Part shown: positions 38,620-50,939 of the stretch, in pieces
Layout of the letters: every line of letters starts with the position of its first letter
How positions within the stretch are numbered: the stretch's first letter is position 1
Assembly (NCBI RefSeq): GCF_001625655.1
Contig: NZ_AUYB01000082.1
Coordinates: 62,001-126,000 of the forward strand
DNA: 64,000 nt
Source: Pseudoalteromonas luteoviolacea DSM 6061
GTDB taxonomy: Bacteria; Pseudomonadota; Gammaproteobacteria; Enterobacterales; Alteromonadaceae
Reading direction: 5' to 3'
Notes under the pieces: model-generated
Seen by the model: the letters and a program-made list of their open reading frames with translations, nothing else
What the model was told of the DNA's origin: nothing
Database searches by the model: none
Translations under genes and position numbers: made by a program

Positions 38620-39297
38620 TCAAAATCCGTCACAATCTCCGGGAGGGAGTGTCCATTCGGTTGTTATTGCCTGTTGATTGGCGAGCAGAGCTCGTAAAGA
38701 GCGGAGCATTTTTTGCGTATTTTTAAGCGAAGCTTTGTTCGCTAACCATTGAGGAACAGATCCATTTAGCCTTGCTTGCGCAGTATAAGTGATATCCAAA
38801 TCAGAGGTACTTTCTTGAAACTCCCAATCAATCACAATCTCCGTTATGCGAATAAGTGTTCCAGTGCTTGCGGCTTCTGGCACGGAGCGAATTTGCAATA
38901 AATATTTGCCATCATCCATTTTGCTAAAGCACGACAGCGTAAGCATGTCTCTATCGGACACAGGCCATGGGAGGTTTAGTTTTGTGTGGACAAGCGATTG
39001 ATTACTCTCAGGCTGCGCCAAAAGAGTAACAGATTGAATGTTGTCCACCCAAACAGGTATAGCATCGGTATTGATAAGTGCGCGAATAACAGATTTGGTC
39101 GTTGCGTTTTTAAGCTTTGCTTGGCCTTTAACCTGTAACAGCCCATTAGGCTGTTTGCGATAGTGGATCTCAAGCCAACTAGTAGATGTGTACAATTGCC
39201 AATGCTCTGAGCCGTGAGCACTACTCACTGTCAGAGCACTTAGCAGAGTGATAACTTTTCTAATTCTACCAATATGGTTCGCAATTAAGCGACGCAT
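38620..39297 (-). CDS. Exported START-domain (SRPBCC-fold) protein
   Basis: This 225-residue protein has a START-like lipid-binding fold, as found in a family of exported gammaproteobacterial proteins of unknown ligand. Fold-typical segments are the strand pair around WLEIHYRKQPNGLLQVKGQAKL, PVWVDNIQSV, LPWPVSDRDMLTLSC, and the C-terminal helix with KNTQKMLRSLRALL. The ATG at 39297 gives a signal peptide (RRLIANHIGRIRKVITLLSAL, cleavage near SAHG) and overlaps the end of the CYTH-CHAD gene by 32 bases; a TTG nine codons upstream would lengthen the positive N-region. The tight overlap suggests an operon with the gene before it. Confidence 0.8.
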   Translation of the reverse strand: MRRLIANHIGRIRKVITLLSALTVSSAHGSEHWQLYTSTSWLEIHYRKQPNGLLQVKGQAKLKNATTKSVIRALINTDAIPVWVDNIQSVTLLAQPESNQSLVHTKLNLPWPVSDRDMLTLSCFSKMDDGKYLLQIRSVPEAASTGTLIRITEIVIDWEFQESTSDLDITYTAQARLNGSVPQWLANKASLKNTQKMLRSLRALLANQQAITTEWTLPPGDCDGF

Positions 39298-40783
39298 GCC
39301 GACTTTGCTCCATAGCACTGACAAGAAAGTCTGCTTTTTGTTGCAACCAAGATAATATATCGGTAAATGATTGCTCTTTTTGACCTTCGCATAACTGCTT
39401 TAAATAGTGCAGAGTTTCTAGTTCATGAATGCCAAACACAATGTCCATCCATGGCGCTCTAAAGTCATGACGCTGAGAGGCCTCAAATAAGCTGCCAAAA
39501 CAATTTCCACTGAGCAGCATATTTTCTAGGATTTCTCTAGTATTTAAATATTCACTCACCAACATCGTTTTGTTTTCTGAGAACGTTTGTCTCAGATTTT
39601 TCCAATCTGAATCAAATGATTTTTTTGCTTGGGACTTAGCACTACTTTGTGCTGCTTTGATCGCATTTTGATCCCAGTTTTGTCGCCAGCTTTTTTCTAG
39701 CAACCAACGTGTTAAAGCCAAAATGAGACGGTTATATCTAGCGCAATGGAATAAATCTTCTAAATCAGTCGGTGTTGGCTGCACATCTTTCAGATCCCCA
39801 ATAACATGTGCCAGCTCTGGCGCGTTATGAATGCGCTTGTAATAGGCGTGTCGCTTGGAGGTATAAGTTTTCAAATAGCTCGCGCTTTCAACCCATTGCA
39901 ACTCCCCTAGCAACCACTTTAATTCTTTCTTGAGCGCCTCAGTGGACTCTTTGGCCACAAAGTCGCTAAACAGCCAAAATGCATGCCTAATCAAACGTAC
40001 GCCATCAATGATACGCTTTAGCGCTTTTAAGCTTGGTTCGTTGACGTAGCATTGTTCGTGTTTTTGAACAAACTCAATGGCATAGTTTACCGTCGCCATC
40101 AATGCCTGCTCTTGAGTACAATCATCGGATAAGGGTACAAATCCAATTGCTTTATCAACAATCAGTGGTAAATCATCGGCCAGTCTATAGCCTCTCGCAG
40201 CTTTCGAGTAAAAGCCTAAGCGCAAACCAATGTGCGACAAAAGCTGTTCGGCAAGGTCGAATAGATCTGCTCTGTCGCCTTCCACTAACTCTATTTCAAG
40301 TTCGCAGATAGGGTCAACTTTACCCCGCGCTGCAATTTCTCCCTTATCGAGTACAACTTCTATTTTGCCGCCATTGTCTGTTTCTATGAGCCAAGTTCGG
40401 CGAATGAAATTGGTGCTGAAGATAGGATAAAGGTTTTCGGCAATGGACTCCAAACGCATTCCCATTGGCCAAATGGAGCTATCAAATGCAAAGATATCTG
40501 GCTTATTGCCTGAAAGAGGTAAGTTATACTCTGGACGCTGATGAAGCCCGCCAACTACTTCACCAGAAAGCTTGATTGTTTGCTCGCAATTGTCATCTAA
40601 GCATCTCGTTCGTAAACCGATATCAAGCGCCCTTAATTCTCTACTTGGCGAGTCATAGTAAGCATTTTGGAGGTTTTTTGCTGGCTTATTATTTACCCGC
40701 TTTGCAAACTGGGTGATTAAAGCTGGGATCAAGGGAACTTCATTATCTGAAACCAAAAACTTCAGTTCTATTTCAGTGTCCAT
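39266..40783 (-). CDS. ygiF: CYTH-CHAD inorganic triphosphatase, YgiF type
   Basis: E. coli YgiF hydrolyses inorganic triphosphate with its N-terminal CYTH domain. This 505-residue protein has the same layout: the CYTH motif EIELKF at residues 4-9 (the ExExK metal and phosphate site), further acidic and basic strands such as EIEVVLDKGEIAARGK and CELEIELVEG, and from about residue 225 a CHAD domain of histidine-rich helices that may bind polyphosphate. It is divergent from ygiM, the same neighbour arrangement as in E. coli. Confidence 0.92.
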   Translation of the reverse strand: MDTEIELKFLVSDNEVPLIPALITQFAKRVNNKPAKNLQNAYYDSPSRELRALDIGLRTRCLDDNCEQTIKLSGEVVGGLHQRPEYNLPLSGNKPDIFAFDSSIWPMGMRLESIAENLYPIFSTNFIRRTWLIETDNGGKIEVVLDKGEIAARGKVDPICELEIELVEGDRADLFDLAEQLLSHIGLRLGFYSKAARGYRLADDLPLIVDKAIGFVPLSDDCTQEQALMATVNYAIEFVQKHEQCYVNEPSLKALKRIIDGVRLIRHAFWLFSDFVAKESTEALKKELKWLLGELQWVESASYLKTYTSKRHAYYKRIHNAPELAHVIGDLKDVQPTPTDLEDLFHCARYNRLILALTRWLLEKSWRQNWDQNAIKAAQSSAKSQAKKSFDSDWKNLRQTFSENKTMLVSEYLNTREILENMLLSGNCFGSLFEASQRHDFRAPWMDIVFGIHELETLHYLKQLCEGQKEQSFTDILSWLQQKADFLVSAMEQSRHASLNCEPYW

Positions 40784-41131
40784 TAGGGCGTGGTTTACCT
40801 ATAAAATTTAAGAACCCCCAAAATATACAAAGGCACCAACATTTGCAATCTTTTTACCACTCCAGCGAACTAAACACACTAAATTATACAAATTGTTATC
40901 ATCTTGTACATATTCGTGATTCTCATCATTATTTCATATGCCAGCTTTCTCAATAACCCCACCAATCCAGCTAGTTCACTACAGTTTATAAAGATACCCC
41001 GTGACTTGGGGTAAGCTTCAGTTACATATAGGTTAAAACCGTCTGTTTATGCTTTAAGCGCTTGCCAAGCGCCACTTAAATCCATACTATTTTGATAATT
41101 GTCTATAGAACTTAAAAATAAAGGCTCGCGA
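40784..41131. other. Divergent intergenic region between ygiF and ygiM
   Basis: These 348 bases hold no gene on either strand. They should contain the promoters of the divergent ygiF and ygiM genes. Short GC-rich palindromic stretches occur near 41055-41075 (GCGCTTGCCAAGCGCC), but no regulator site is recognised. Confidence 0.5.
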
Positions 41132-41755
41132 ATGTTCAAAAAGCTCGCACTGCCACTTTTGTTTGTTTTTGCTCCTCTTACATTGCATGCACAAGATTTA
41201 GATGAGACAAATCCACAGGAACAAACGGCACAACAAAATACGCCTAATGGCTATATCGTTGATAACCTCTACTTGTTTATGCACTCAGGTCCGGGTACAA
41301 ACTATCGCATTCTGGGCTCTATTGAAGCAGGCTCGCCTATCACAATAACGAATGAGCAAAGTAATGATTATGTACGTATAATCGATAATAAAGAGCGCAG
41401 TGGCTGGGTAGAGTCAAAGTTTGTAACAGCAGAGCCTGGCTTAAAGCAGCAGCTCAATGAGCTCTCGCAAGCATTGGACGTATCTCAAAATCAGTTAGCT
41501 GCATTACAAACTTCAATGCCACAGCTGCAAGGCGACTATGACTCTCTTGAATCACAAAATAGCGAGTTACAAAAAACCATCAAAGACTTAAACGCACAAC
41601 TTGAGTTACAGGCCAAGAGTAACCAAAACAAGGTTGAACGCGAGCAGCATTTACTTTTAACTTATGGAGGAGGCATTGCACTAGGTGGTGTTCTTCTCGG
41701 CGTGATACTCACAATGTTGCTATCGCGAAGAAAGCGGTATGACGGCTGGAGCTAA
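41132..41755 (+). CDS. ygiM: SH3-domain periplasmic protein, YgiM type
   Basis: This 207-residue protein matches the TIGR04211 group that includes E. coli YgiM: an exported SH3b domain followed by a coiled coil and a C-terminal membrane anchor. The signal peptide ends near LHAQDL; the SH3 domain covers about residues 38-105 (LFMHSGPGTNYRILGSIEAG); the coiled coil covers about 110-175; the membrane helix (IALGGVLLGVILTMLLSRRK) is near the C-terminus. SH3b domains often bind cell-wall peptides, but no binding partner is known here. The start at 41132 is chosen because the upstream TTG adds a charged stretch before the signal peptide. Confidence 0.9.
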   Translation: MFKKLALPLLFVFAPLTLHAQDLDETNPQEQTAQQNTPNGYIVDNLYLFMHSGPGTNYRILGSIEAGSPITITNEQSNDYVRIIDNKERSGWVESKFVTAEPGLKQQLNELSQALDVSQNQLAALQTSMPQLQGDYDSLESQNSELQKTIKDLNAQLELQAKSNQNKVEREQHLLLTYGGGIALGGVLLGVILTMLLSRRKRYDGWS

Positions 41756-41757
41756 TT

Positions 41758-41797
41758 AAGAAAAAACCCACTTTAGCAGTAAAGTGGGTTTTTTCTT
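41758..41797. terminator. Strong bidirectional terminator after ygiM
   Basis: GAAAAAACCCACTTTA pairs perfectly with TAAAGTGGGTTTTTTC around a four-base loop GCAG, giving sixteen base pairs with T-runs at both ends. It follows the ygiM stop by two bases and touches the stop codon of the convergent small membrane-protein gene. Confidence 0.95.
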
Positions 41798-42144
41798 TAC
41801 AACACAAGTATCAAAAGAGATAAAAAAAAGAACGCCCCGATGGAGAAGAAAATACTACCTGCATCAGCAAAGTATTTATCCAACAGTAACTCTTTTAACC
41901 TTGCATCTTCTAGGCTATTAAGCTTGTTTGAGAAAGAGGGTTTTGACAAGTTGCAAGCAAACGCTGCGGATTTTCCAATATCAAACCGATCTACCGATAG
42001 TTCACAATAAAAGCTCGGGTATGAAGAAGACAAATAGCGTTTAATTACCATTAATTTGTTATTACTTGCTCTTCGACAATATATGCCCCCTAAAAAACTA
42101 CATAAAATTAAAAACAGATACCCCAAGTACCACCTCCTTGCCAT
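41797..42144 (-). CDS. Small two-helix membrane protein of unknown function
   Basis: I do not recognise this 115-residue protein. It has a hydrophobic segment near each end (LGYLFLILCSFLGGIYC and SIFFSIGAFFFLSLLILVL), with about 60 polar residues between, so it is probably a hairpin in the inner membrane. The only ATG is at 42144, but the best Shine-Dalgarno sequence (AGGAGG) lies inside the first codons, six bases before an in-frame TTG at 42126; translation may start there and give 109 residues. It shares a strong terminator with ygiM. Confidence 0.6.
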   Translation of the reverse strand: MARRWYLGYLFLILCSFLGGIYCRRASNNKLMVIKRYLSSSYPSFYCELSVDRFDIGKSAAFACNLSKPSFSNKLNSLEDARLKELLLDKYFADAGSIFFSIGAFFFLSLLILVL

Positions 42145-42241
42145 TGACGATACCTGTTCCTATTTAAATAACAAAAAATGTAAAAAATCAAGCCTTAGTT
42201 TACAAAAATGACAGTTGTCTTAATCAAGACTCGACTCGCTT

Positions 42242-42721
42242 TTACTGGATAGACAACAACTCTACTTCAAAAACTAGCAAAGATCCGGCACCTATCTTTC
42301 CTGCAGCACGGTCACCGTATGCAAGATCAGGGTGAATAAATAATCTGAACTTATCGCCTTCAACCATAAGCTGCAGCGCTTCAGTCCAACCTGCAATGAC
42401 TTGCTTAGGGCTAAAAGTGAGTGCCTCACCTCTTTCAACAGAGCTGTCAAATACAACACCACTTAATAAAGTGCCATGGTAATGTACGGTTACGGAGTCA
42501 TTTAGCGTAGGAAAAGTTGTCCCATCCCCTTTGTGAATGATTTCATATTGCAGCCCACTTTGCGTTGTAACCACACCTTCTTTTGACCCATTTTTGGATA
42601 AAAATTCTTGAGCATCAATGCGGTTAATTTGCGCAACTTGCTTCTGTTTTTGATTGCCATTATAGATAAACCACGCCAACCCTAATGCTAAAACCGTTAC
42701 AATAATACTTGTTATAGACAT
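42242..42721 (-). CDS. FKBP-type peptidyl-prolyl isomerase with N-terminal anchor
   Basis: This 159-residue protein is a proline isomerase of the FKBP family. An N-terminal membrane helix (about residues 3-20) is followed by a short linker and one FKBP domain (about 60-157) with GDGTTFPTLNDSVTVHYHGTLLSGVVFDSS, GWTEALQLM and FRLFIHPDLAYGDR, in which most of the usual active-site aromatic residues can be seen. It is probably anchored in the inner membrane with the domain in the periplasm. The gene follows the Lon-like protease gene by eight bases, so the two probably form an operon. Confidence 0.88.
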   Translation of the reverse strand: MSITSIIVTVLALGLAWFIYNGNQKQKQVAQINRIDAQEFLSKNGSKEGVVTTQSGLQYEIIHKGDGTTFPTLNDSVTVHYHGTLLSGVVFDSSVERGEALTFSPKQVIAGWTEALQLMVEGDKFRLFIHPDLAYGDRAAGKIGAGSLLVFEVELLSIQ

Positions 42722-42729
42722 GCTACTTC

Positions 42730-45141
42730 CTATTCACTCTCTTCAACTGACTCTTTATCTTCACCGCTCACAACCTGGGCGATTTGCTCCAACCTAACCA
42801 GTGCTCTTTGGTTTATCGTTCCTTGAGGGTAAGTACCATTTTCCGCCTCACCTACTGGTACCTTCATGAGGAGTTCAAGCGCTTCATCAACACTTTTCAC
42901 CGCGAAAATTTGAAATTTATTACTTCTAATTGCTTCTATTACTTCATCTTCAAGTACAAGGTTTATTAAATTTGAATGAGGAATAATGACCCCCTGTTTC
43001 GCAGTTAAACCTCGCATCTTACAAAGTTTGAAATACCCTTCTACTTTTTCATTTACCCCACCAACGGCTTGTACTTCCCCATGTTGATTGATGGAGCCTG
43101 TCAACGCCAATGATTGATCAATTGGGATCTGCGTAATTGCTGAAATAAGTCCGCACAACTCGGCAAGTGAAGCACTGTCTCCATCGATGTACCCATAGCT
43201 TTGTTCTATCGCAATGTTAGCACTTAGAGTTAAACTGAAATTTTGAGCATATTTATTGCCCAAGTATCCGGTTAACAACATTACGCCTTTTGAATGGATC
43301 GATTTACCGAGCTCCGCTTCACGTTCAACGTCAATCACGCCATCAGAGCCTGCATAAACGGTAGCTGTAATTCTGGCTGGATTACCAAATGAAGTATCAC
43401 CAATGTGTAAAACCGTTAAACCATTTACCTTGCCTACCGCCTCTCCTTCTGTTGCGATGAGAGTATGACCTTCCTCAATATCGCTGAGCATGTTTTCGCT
43501 CAATTGCCCTGTACGGTATTGTTTGCCGAGCAATGCTTCGTTGATATGGTGCGCATCAATCTCATCAACCTGATCTTGTTTTGCATAATAACTTGCTTCA
43601 GCAACCAACTCTAAAACATCTGCAAATCGTGCTGATAATTTATTCTGATGCTCAGCCTGACGATAGCTAAACTTCAATAGGCGGGCTAATGCTTCAGCAG
43701 TTAAATTACATGAGAGCGTTTGCTCACAATAGTCTTGGACCTTTGACACGAACTGGTATTGGAGTCTGTCACTTGATGGCAGATAATAATCAAAGTCAGA
43801 CAGCACCCTGAATAGTTCGCCAAATTCCTCATCATACTCACTGATGGTGTAATACAAATCTCTAGACCCAAGTAAGATGATTTTTACATCCATTGGGATC
43901 AGTTGCGGTTTGAGCGTAAAACTACTCCCAACGGAGCTGTCTTGATAGGGTAAATCATTCTTTATTTGGTGAGTTTTTAATGACAGTTTCAGTCCATCCC
44001 ACACCTGTGGCGACGAAATTACTTTGTCGGCATCCATAATTAAATAGCCACCATTCGCTCTGTGCAACGCACCGGCTTGAATAGAACGATAGCTAGTGAT
44101 TAGAGATCCTTGTGCACTCTCATACTCAATTTTACCAAAAATATTACCAAAAGTTGGATTCGGCTCGTACACAACTGGTGCTGGTGCGCCCTCTTTGTAC
44201 TCAATTAATATGTTTGGTGCAAAAAAGTCTGTTAGCATGCCTTTGGCATCGAAATCATCTTTTTGTTCATCTGACGCGCTCGACTCATCATCGAGCCAAT
44301 CTAATACGGCTTCGACGATTTCGACTCTCAGGTCTTTTAAGTATCGAATAACACCAATATGACTTGCATATTTGTGTTCTAACGCTTTAAGCAATGGTTT
44401 TGTAGCAAGCTCTATCGTGGTTTTTTTGAGTTTACGAAACTTCTCTGATGACTCTCTCTTCCAACGAGGTAATTCAATTAAAGCTTCGATCAGCCCATCC
44501 TCTAATGCGTCAATTGCATCATAAAAATGGGCTTGTGCCTTCTCTTCAAGCGCGGCAAATTCGGTGTCATCTAATTGCTTGCCATCAACGACGGGTGCAA
44601 AACTGACCACCCCATTTTCTTCCATCATGACAACGCTTTTTTCCATTGCCAATTGTTCAACAGCGGTCAAAGCCGCGTTATATTTATTGTCAAAATCCCT
44701 ATCTATCGACTTTTTCTTACGCTGGTAACCCGGGTTATCAAATGCGGCAGGGAATGTATCAACAACCTCGTCTAAGAACGCATCTATATCATCTGCCAAT
44801 TTGCGACTTTCACCTGGCTGCATAAACATAGTAATTGGTTCGCGGTGATCTTCGTAATTGTTGACGTAAAGCCATTCTTTTGGTGTTGGCTTTGATTTAC
44901 TGTGGGCCTCGAGCTTTTCCTTGACCATAGTGAAGCGGCCCGTGGCTGCCTCACCCATCACAAATACATTGTACCCTGGCAAATCCATACCAAGCGCAAA
45001 ATCAAGCGCACTCTGAGCACGTTGCTGGCCTATAAAAGGTAAAGACTCTGGATACGGGTTTTGCATACATGAGCGAATGTGTTGCAAAGAAACACTCGGT
45101 GCAAGTTGCTCCGAGAGAAGCGGCTTTATTGTCTTAGTCAT
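42730..45141 (-). CDS. Lon-like ATP-dependent protease (AsrA type)
   Basis: This 803-residue protein belongs to a group of Lon-related proteases that lack the canonical Lon N-domain, related to E. coli YcbZ and Pseudomonas AsrA. A modified P-loop (GEAATGRF, about residues 63-70) opens the AAA module, which carries a long helical insertion; the ATPase part resumes near GGYLIMDADKVI. The C-terminal protease domain holds the serine in DGDSASLAEL and the lysine in EGYFKLCKMRG, the Lon Ser-Lys pair. AsrA in Pseudomonas affects the heat-shock response; the substrates here are unknown. It is followed by the FKBP gene. Confidence 0.9.
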   Translation of the reverse strand: MTKTIKPLLSEQLAPSVSLQHIRSCMQNPYPESLPFIGQQRAQSALDFALGMDLPGYNVFVMGEAATGRFTMVKEKLEAHSKSKPTPKEWLYVNNYEDHREPITMFMQPGESRKLADDIDAFLDEVVDTFPAAFDNPGYQRKKKSIDRDFDNKYNAALTAVEQLAMEKSVVMMEENGVVSFAPVVDGKQLDDTEFAALEEKAQAHFYDAIDALEDGLIEALIELPRWKRESSEKFRKLKKTTIELATKPLLKALEHKYASHIGVIRYLKDLRVEIVEAVLDWLDDESSASDEQKDDFDAKGMLTDFFAPNILIEYKEGAPAPVVYEPNPTFGNIFGKIEYESAQGSLITSYRSIQAGALHRANGGYLIMDADKVISSPQVWDGLKLSLKTHQIKNDLPYQDSSVGSSFTLKPQLIPMDVKIILLGSRDLYYTISEYDEEFGELFRVLSDFDYYLPSSDRLQYQFVSKVQDYCEQTLSCNLTAEALARLLKFSYRQAEHQNKLSARFADVLELVAEASYYAKQDQVDEIDAHHINEALLGKQYRTGQLSENMLSDIEEGHTLIATEGEAVGKVNGLTVLHIGDTSFGNPARITATVYAGSDGVIDVEREAELGKSIHSKGVMLLTGYLGNKYAQNFSLTLSANIAIEQSYGYIDGDSASLAELCGLISAITQIPIDQSLALTGSINQHGEVQAVGGVNEKVEGYFKLCKMRGLTAKQGVIIPHSNLINLVLEDEVIEAIRSNKFQIFAVKSVDEALELLMKVPVGEAENGTYPQGTINQRALVRLEQIAQVVSGEDKESVEESE

Positions 45142-45182
45142 TCCTGAATTCTTTATTGTTAATACCCGATTGAATCGAGTTA

Positions 45183-45641
45183 TTAGGGGGTCAGCGCCTT
45201 ACGAATAAAGCTATCGTGTCCACATTCACTACAAGCGGAGATTTCAAAGGCGTGATATATATCAACTTTATTGCCGCAATTCTTACATACTAATTGACCC
45301 AAAGCTATCCATTCGCCTTGTTTATAAACTCCATCGTGTTCAAAATCAGACATTAACGCCTGCCACTCAAGCTGAGTACGGTCCTCAAGGTAAGCCAACT
45401 CATATAAAACCGTTGCTTTGAACTCTTCCCACGCAACCCCTTCATAATGGTCTTGGTGCTCGGTGATATGCTCAAGGTCTCGTTTGAAGTAATGTCTGTA
45501 ATCGTTGAGCTTATTTTGACCAAATTCTCGCCATTTCCCTTCCTCTTGAATAAAATTCTCCACCAGCTTTTTTAACTCGTGTTCTTTAATATCTTTCATC
45601 CATTTAGAAAAATCGCTAAGCCATTGTTTGTAATCAGCCAT
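45183..45641 (-). CDS. ybeL: Zinc-ribbon protein, YbeL type
   Basis: This 152-residue cytoplasmic protein matches the YbeL family (DUF1451): a long helical N-terminal part (about residues 1-105) and a C-terminal zinc ribbon with two CxxC pairs (CKNCG and CSECGHD). The function in E. coli is not known. The neighbour leuS, divergently placed, is also near ybeL in E. coli, which supports orthology. The start is the ATG at 45641, preceded by a purine-rich GGAGG-like stretch on the minus strand. Confidence 0.88.
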   Translation of the reverse strand: MADYKQWLSDFSKWMKDIKEHELKKLVENFIQEEGKWREFGQNKLNDYRHYFKRDLEHITEHQDHYEGVAWEEFKATVLYELAYLEDRTQLEWQALMSDFEHDGVYKQGEWIALGQLVCKNCGNKVDIYHAFEISACSECGHDSFIRKALTP

Positions 45642-48596
<2,955 letters not shown>

Positions 48597-48597
<1 letters not shown>

Positions 48598-49160
48598 TGG
48601 TCGCCTCTACTCCGCGAGGAATATTAGCAGCAAGCCTTCGCGGCTTGTCTGCTATTCGTATGCTGGGTAATCTGCGTAATGGACTAGCAATGTTGCTAGT
48701 CTGTTTCTTTATCACCGGGTGCGGTTTCCACCTCAAGCAGGCTTCATATCTGCCTGAGGATCTAAGAGCGCTCCAATTAACAGGTGATGATCAAAAGTCC
48801 GCGTTGTTTGAACAATTAAAATACGAGTTACAGCGCTCACAGGTTAAAGTCAATGAGGCTGACGGTCTTGCCCACTCTGGTGCTGCGCCGGAACTGCATT
48901 TATACAAAGATTCACTTAGCCGACAAACTCTAAGCTTATTTTCAAATGGACAGGTTGCTCAATACGAGTTGGCATATGTTGTGTCATATCGACTAACTAG
49001 GCCTAACCAAGAGCCATATGAGCAAAGCTTTGAGCTATATCGTAACTACCAAGACGACCCAAACAACTCGCTTGCAAAGTCAAAAGAACTCGAGATTATT
49101 TTGACTGAAATGCGCAAGCTTGCTACCAAACGAATCATTCGAGAATTGTCACAACTCTAA
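48597..49160 (+). CDS. lptE: LPS-assembly lipoprotein LptE
   Basis: LptE is the outer-membrane lipoprotein that plugs the LptD barrel. The 187 residues contain a lipobox (FFITGC at about residues 37-42) followed by GFHLKQASYLPEDLRALQLTGDD, the typical N-terminus of the mature protein, and a conserved fold to the end. From the first ATG the n-region before the signal core is unusually long (about 30 residues); the ATG at 48660 would give a normal signal peptide. Neither has a strong Shine-Dalgarno sequence. The first start overlaps the leuS stop and may be used through coupling. Confidence 0.9.
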
Positions 49161-50224
49161 TGCGCTGTTATGCAAATCAATTGGCAGGCCAACTCAAACA
49201 AGGCCTGCAACCATTCTATCTCATTTTAGGTGAAGAGCCTTTTCAAGAAGGAAACTGCGCTTTAAGCGTGCGACAAGCTGCAAAAAAGCAAGGTTTTGAA
49301 GAGGTGATCAAGTTCGCGATACTTCCTGGTTTTGACTGGCAAGAGCTCATTGCTCAATACAACAGCATGTCACTTTTCAGCGCCAAGACTCTAATCGAGC
49401 TGGATTTAAACCAGCAAAAGCCGCCTACTCAAGGCGTGGCAATTCTCAAAGAGATTGCCAATCACATCAATCCTGACGTCATTCTCGTTGTCAAAGGCAA
49501 TAAAGCGAGTCAAGACATACAACGTACAGCCTGGTTTAAAGGGTTAGAAAAAAATGGATTGTTTGTCCCCTGTTACCCGCTAACCGGATACCACTTAGAG
49601 AAGTGGCTTGATGAAGAGTGTAAACGACTCAAAGTAAATTTAAAGCACGATGCGAAACGCAGTCTTTTGGCTGCCACAGAGGGGAATTTACTCGCTGCAT
49701 CTCAAGAGCTTGAAAAGTTGTCATTACTCTATAAAGACAGCCTGATTGACCAGCAACAATTAATGAGCGGATTACTTAACCAAGCCAAGTTTGATATTTT
49801 CGATTTGAACGACGGCCTGTTAAAAGGGAATCCTGGGTACATTATTAAAATACTCAACAAACTTGCGACCGACAATGTGGAGCCGACAAGCGTAGCTTGG
49901 ACACTACACAATCAAGCAAATACTTTGCTCAACATTAAGCGTGATCTCGTTTCTGGCCAACCCATTGGTTCCTTGTTCAAGAAACATAATATATGGAAAA
50001 ACCAGCAGCAAGTTACACAACAAGCATTGGACCGCATTACGATTGCTCAATTAGAGAAGATAGTTACCCTGCTTGCTCAGTATGACTCTGCGTACAAACG
50101 CAATATGCTGGTTGCCCCTTATCAAAGCCTTGCTCATATCGCCCTAAATTTTTGTCAGTCGGTTCCTTTTCCTATGCCATACGAAGGCGCTTTTGAGGAT
50201 CACCTGAACGGAGTAACTAGGTAA
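49160..50224 (+). CDS. holA: DNA polymerase III delta subunit HolA
   Basis: HolA is the clamp-loader subunit that opens the beta sliding clamp. The 354 residues match E. coli HolA (343) in order and pattern: QAGLKQGLQPFYLILGEEPF-like start, the NSMSLFSAKTLIELDL segment that binds the clamp, the LLAATEGNLLAASQELEKL region and a helical C-terminal domain. Its ATG overlaps the lptE stop by one base (TAATG). It sits between lptE and nadD as in E. coli. Confidence 0.95.
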   Translation: MRCYANQLAGQLKQGLQPFYLILGEEPFQEGNCALSVRQAAKKQGFEEVIKFAILPGFDWQELIAQYNSMSLFSAKTLIELDLNQQKPPTQGVAILKEIANHINPDVILVVKGNKASQDIQRTAWFKGLEKNGLFVPCYPLTGYHLEKWLDEECKRLKVNLKHDAKRSLLAATEGNLLAASQELEKLSLLYKDSLIDQQQLMSGLLNQAKFDIFDLNDGLLKGNPGYIIKILNKLATDNVEPTSVAWTLHNQANTLLNIKRDLVSGQPIGSLFKKHNIWKNQQQVTQQALDRITIAQLEKIVTLLAQYDSAYKRNMLVAPYQSLAHIALNFCQSVPFPMPYEGAFEDHLNGVTR

Positions 50225-50853
50225 TGATCGCAATATTTGGCGGCACTTTTGACCCTGTTCACCAAGGCCATTTAAATATGGCTAATCGTTGTGTAGAAGA
50301 GTTATCTCTCGACACCTTGCGATTTTTACCCAATGCAACACCGGTTCACAAGCAAGGCCCTAATATCAGTACCGCTCACCGCCTCGAAATGCTGCGTATT
50401 GCCATCGAATGTCATCCAAAGTTTGCTTTAGATGACAGAGAAATAAGGCGCACAGAACCCTCTTATTCGGTGCTCACGTTACAAGAATTACGAGAAGAAT
50501 TTCCGTCTCAACCCATCGTATTCTTGATGGGGATGGATTCATTTAACAGCTTAGATAAATGGTACAAATGGCAAGAAATCACTCAACTTTGCCATATCGT
50601 AGTATATCGCCGTCCAGGAGATGCTTACAAAGCAACGCCTGCATTGGCAACCTTTTTGAAGGGCGCTAAAGTCCATTGTAGCTCCGAACTTAAGGCGCAC
50701 ATGTATGGAAAGTGCTACTTCCTAAAAGGAGAGCCATTCTCAGCGGCATCCAGCGAAATTAGACAGGCAGTAAAAGCTGGTCAAAATGTTGAACCTTGGC
50801 TGAACATCAGTGTCCTAAACTACATAAATAAAAACAAATTGTACGCAAAGTAG
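50224..50853 (+). CDS. nadD: Nicotinate-nucleotide adenylyltransferase NadD
   Basis: NadD makes deamido-NAD from nicotinate mononucleotide and ATP. The 209 residues show the nucleotidyltransferase signature IFGGTFDPVHQGHLNMA with the HxGH motif, the LRFLPNATPVHK loop and the C-terminal FSAASSEIRQA (SSTxxR-like) motif. Length is typical. Its ATG overlaps the holA stop (TAATG). Confidence 0.95.
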   Translation: MIAIFGGTFDPVHQGHLNMANRCVEELSLDTLRFLPNATPVHKQGPNISTAHRLEMLRIAIECHPKFALDDREIRRTEPSYSVLTLQELREEFPSQPIVFLMGMDSFNSLDKWYKWQEITQLCHIVVYRRPGDAYKATPALATFLKGAKVHCSSELKAHMYGKCYFLKGEPFSAASSEIRQAVKAGQNVEPWLNISVLNYINKNKLYAK

Positions 50854-50866
50854 TCGCTAAATCGCC

Positions 50867-50897
50867 TTGGGAAATATAGAGAAAAGCGTGTTAGAAT
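50867..50897 (+). promoter_or_regulatory. Possible promoter of the rsfS operon
   Basis: An extended -10 element (TGTTAGAAT, core at 50892-50897) lies 43 bases before the rsfS start, with a weak -35-like TTGGGA 19 bases upstream. It would give the rsfS-rlmH-mrdAB genes a transcript separate from leuS-nadD. Confidence 0.35.
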
Positions 50898-50939
50898 TAC
50901 GCCCTTATTTATAAGTAAATGTAGCAAAGAGATTCTGAT

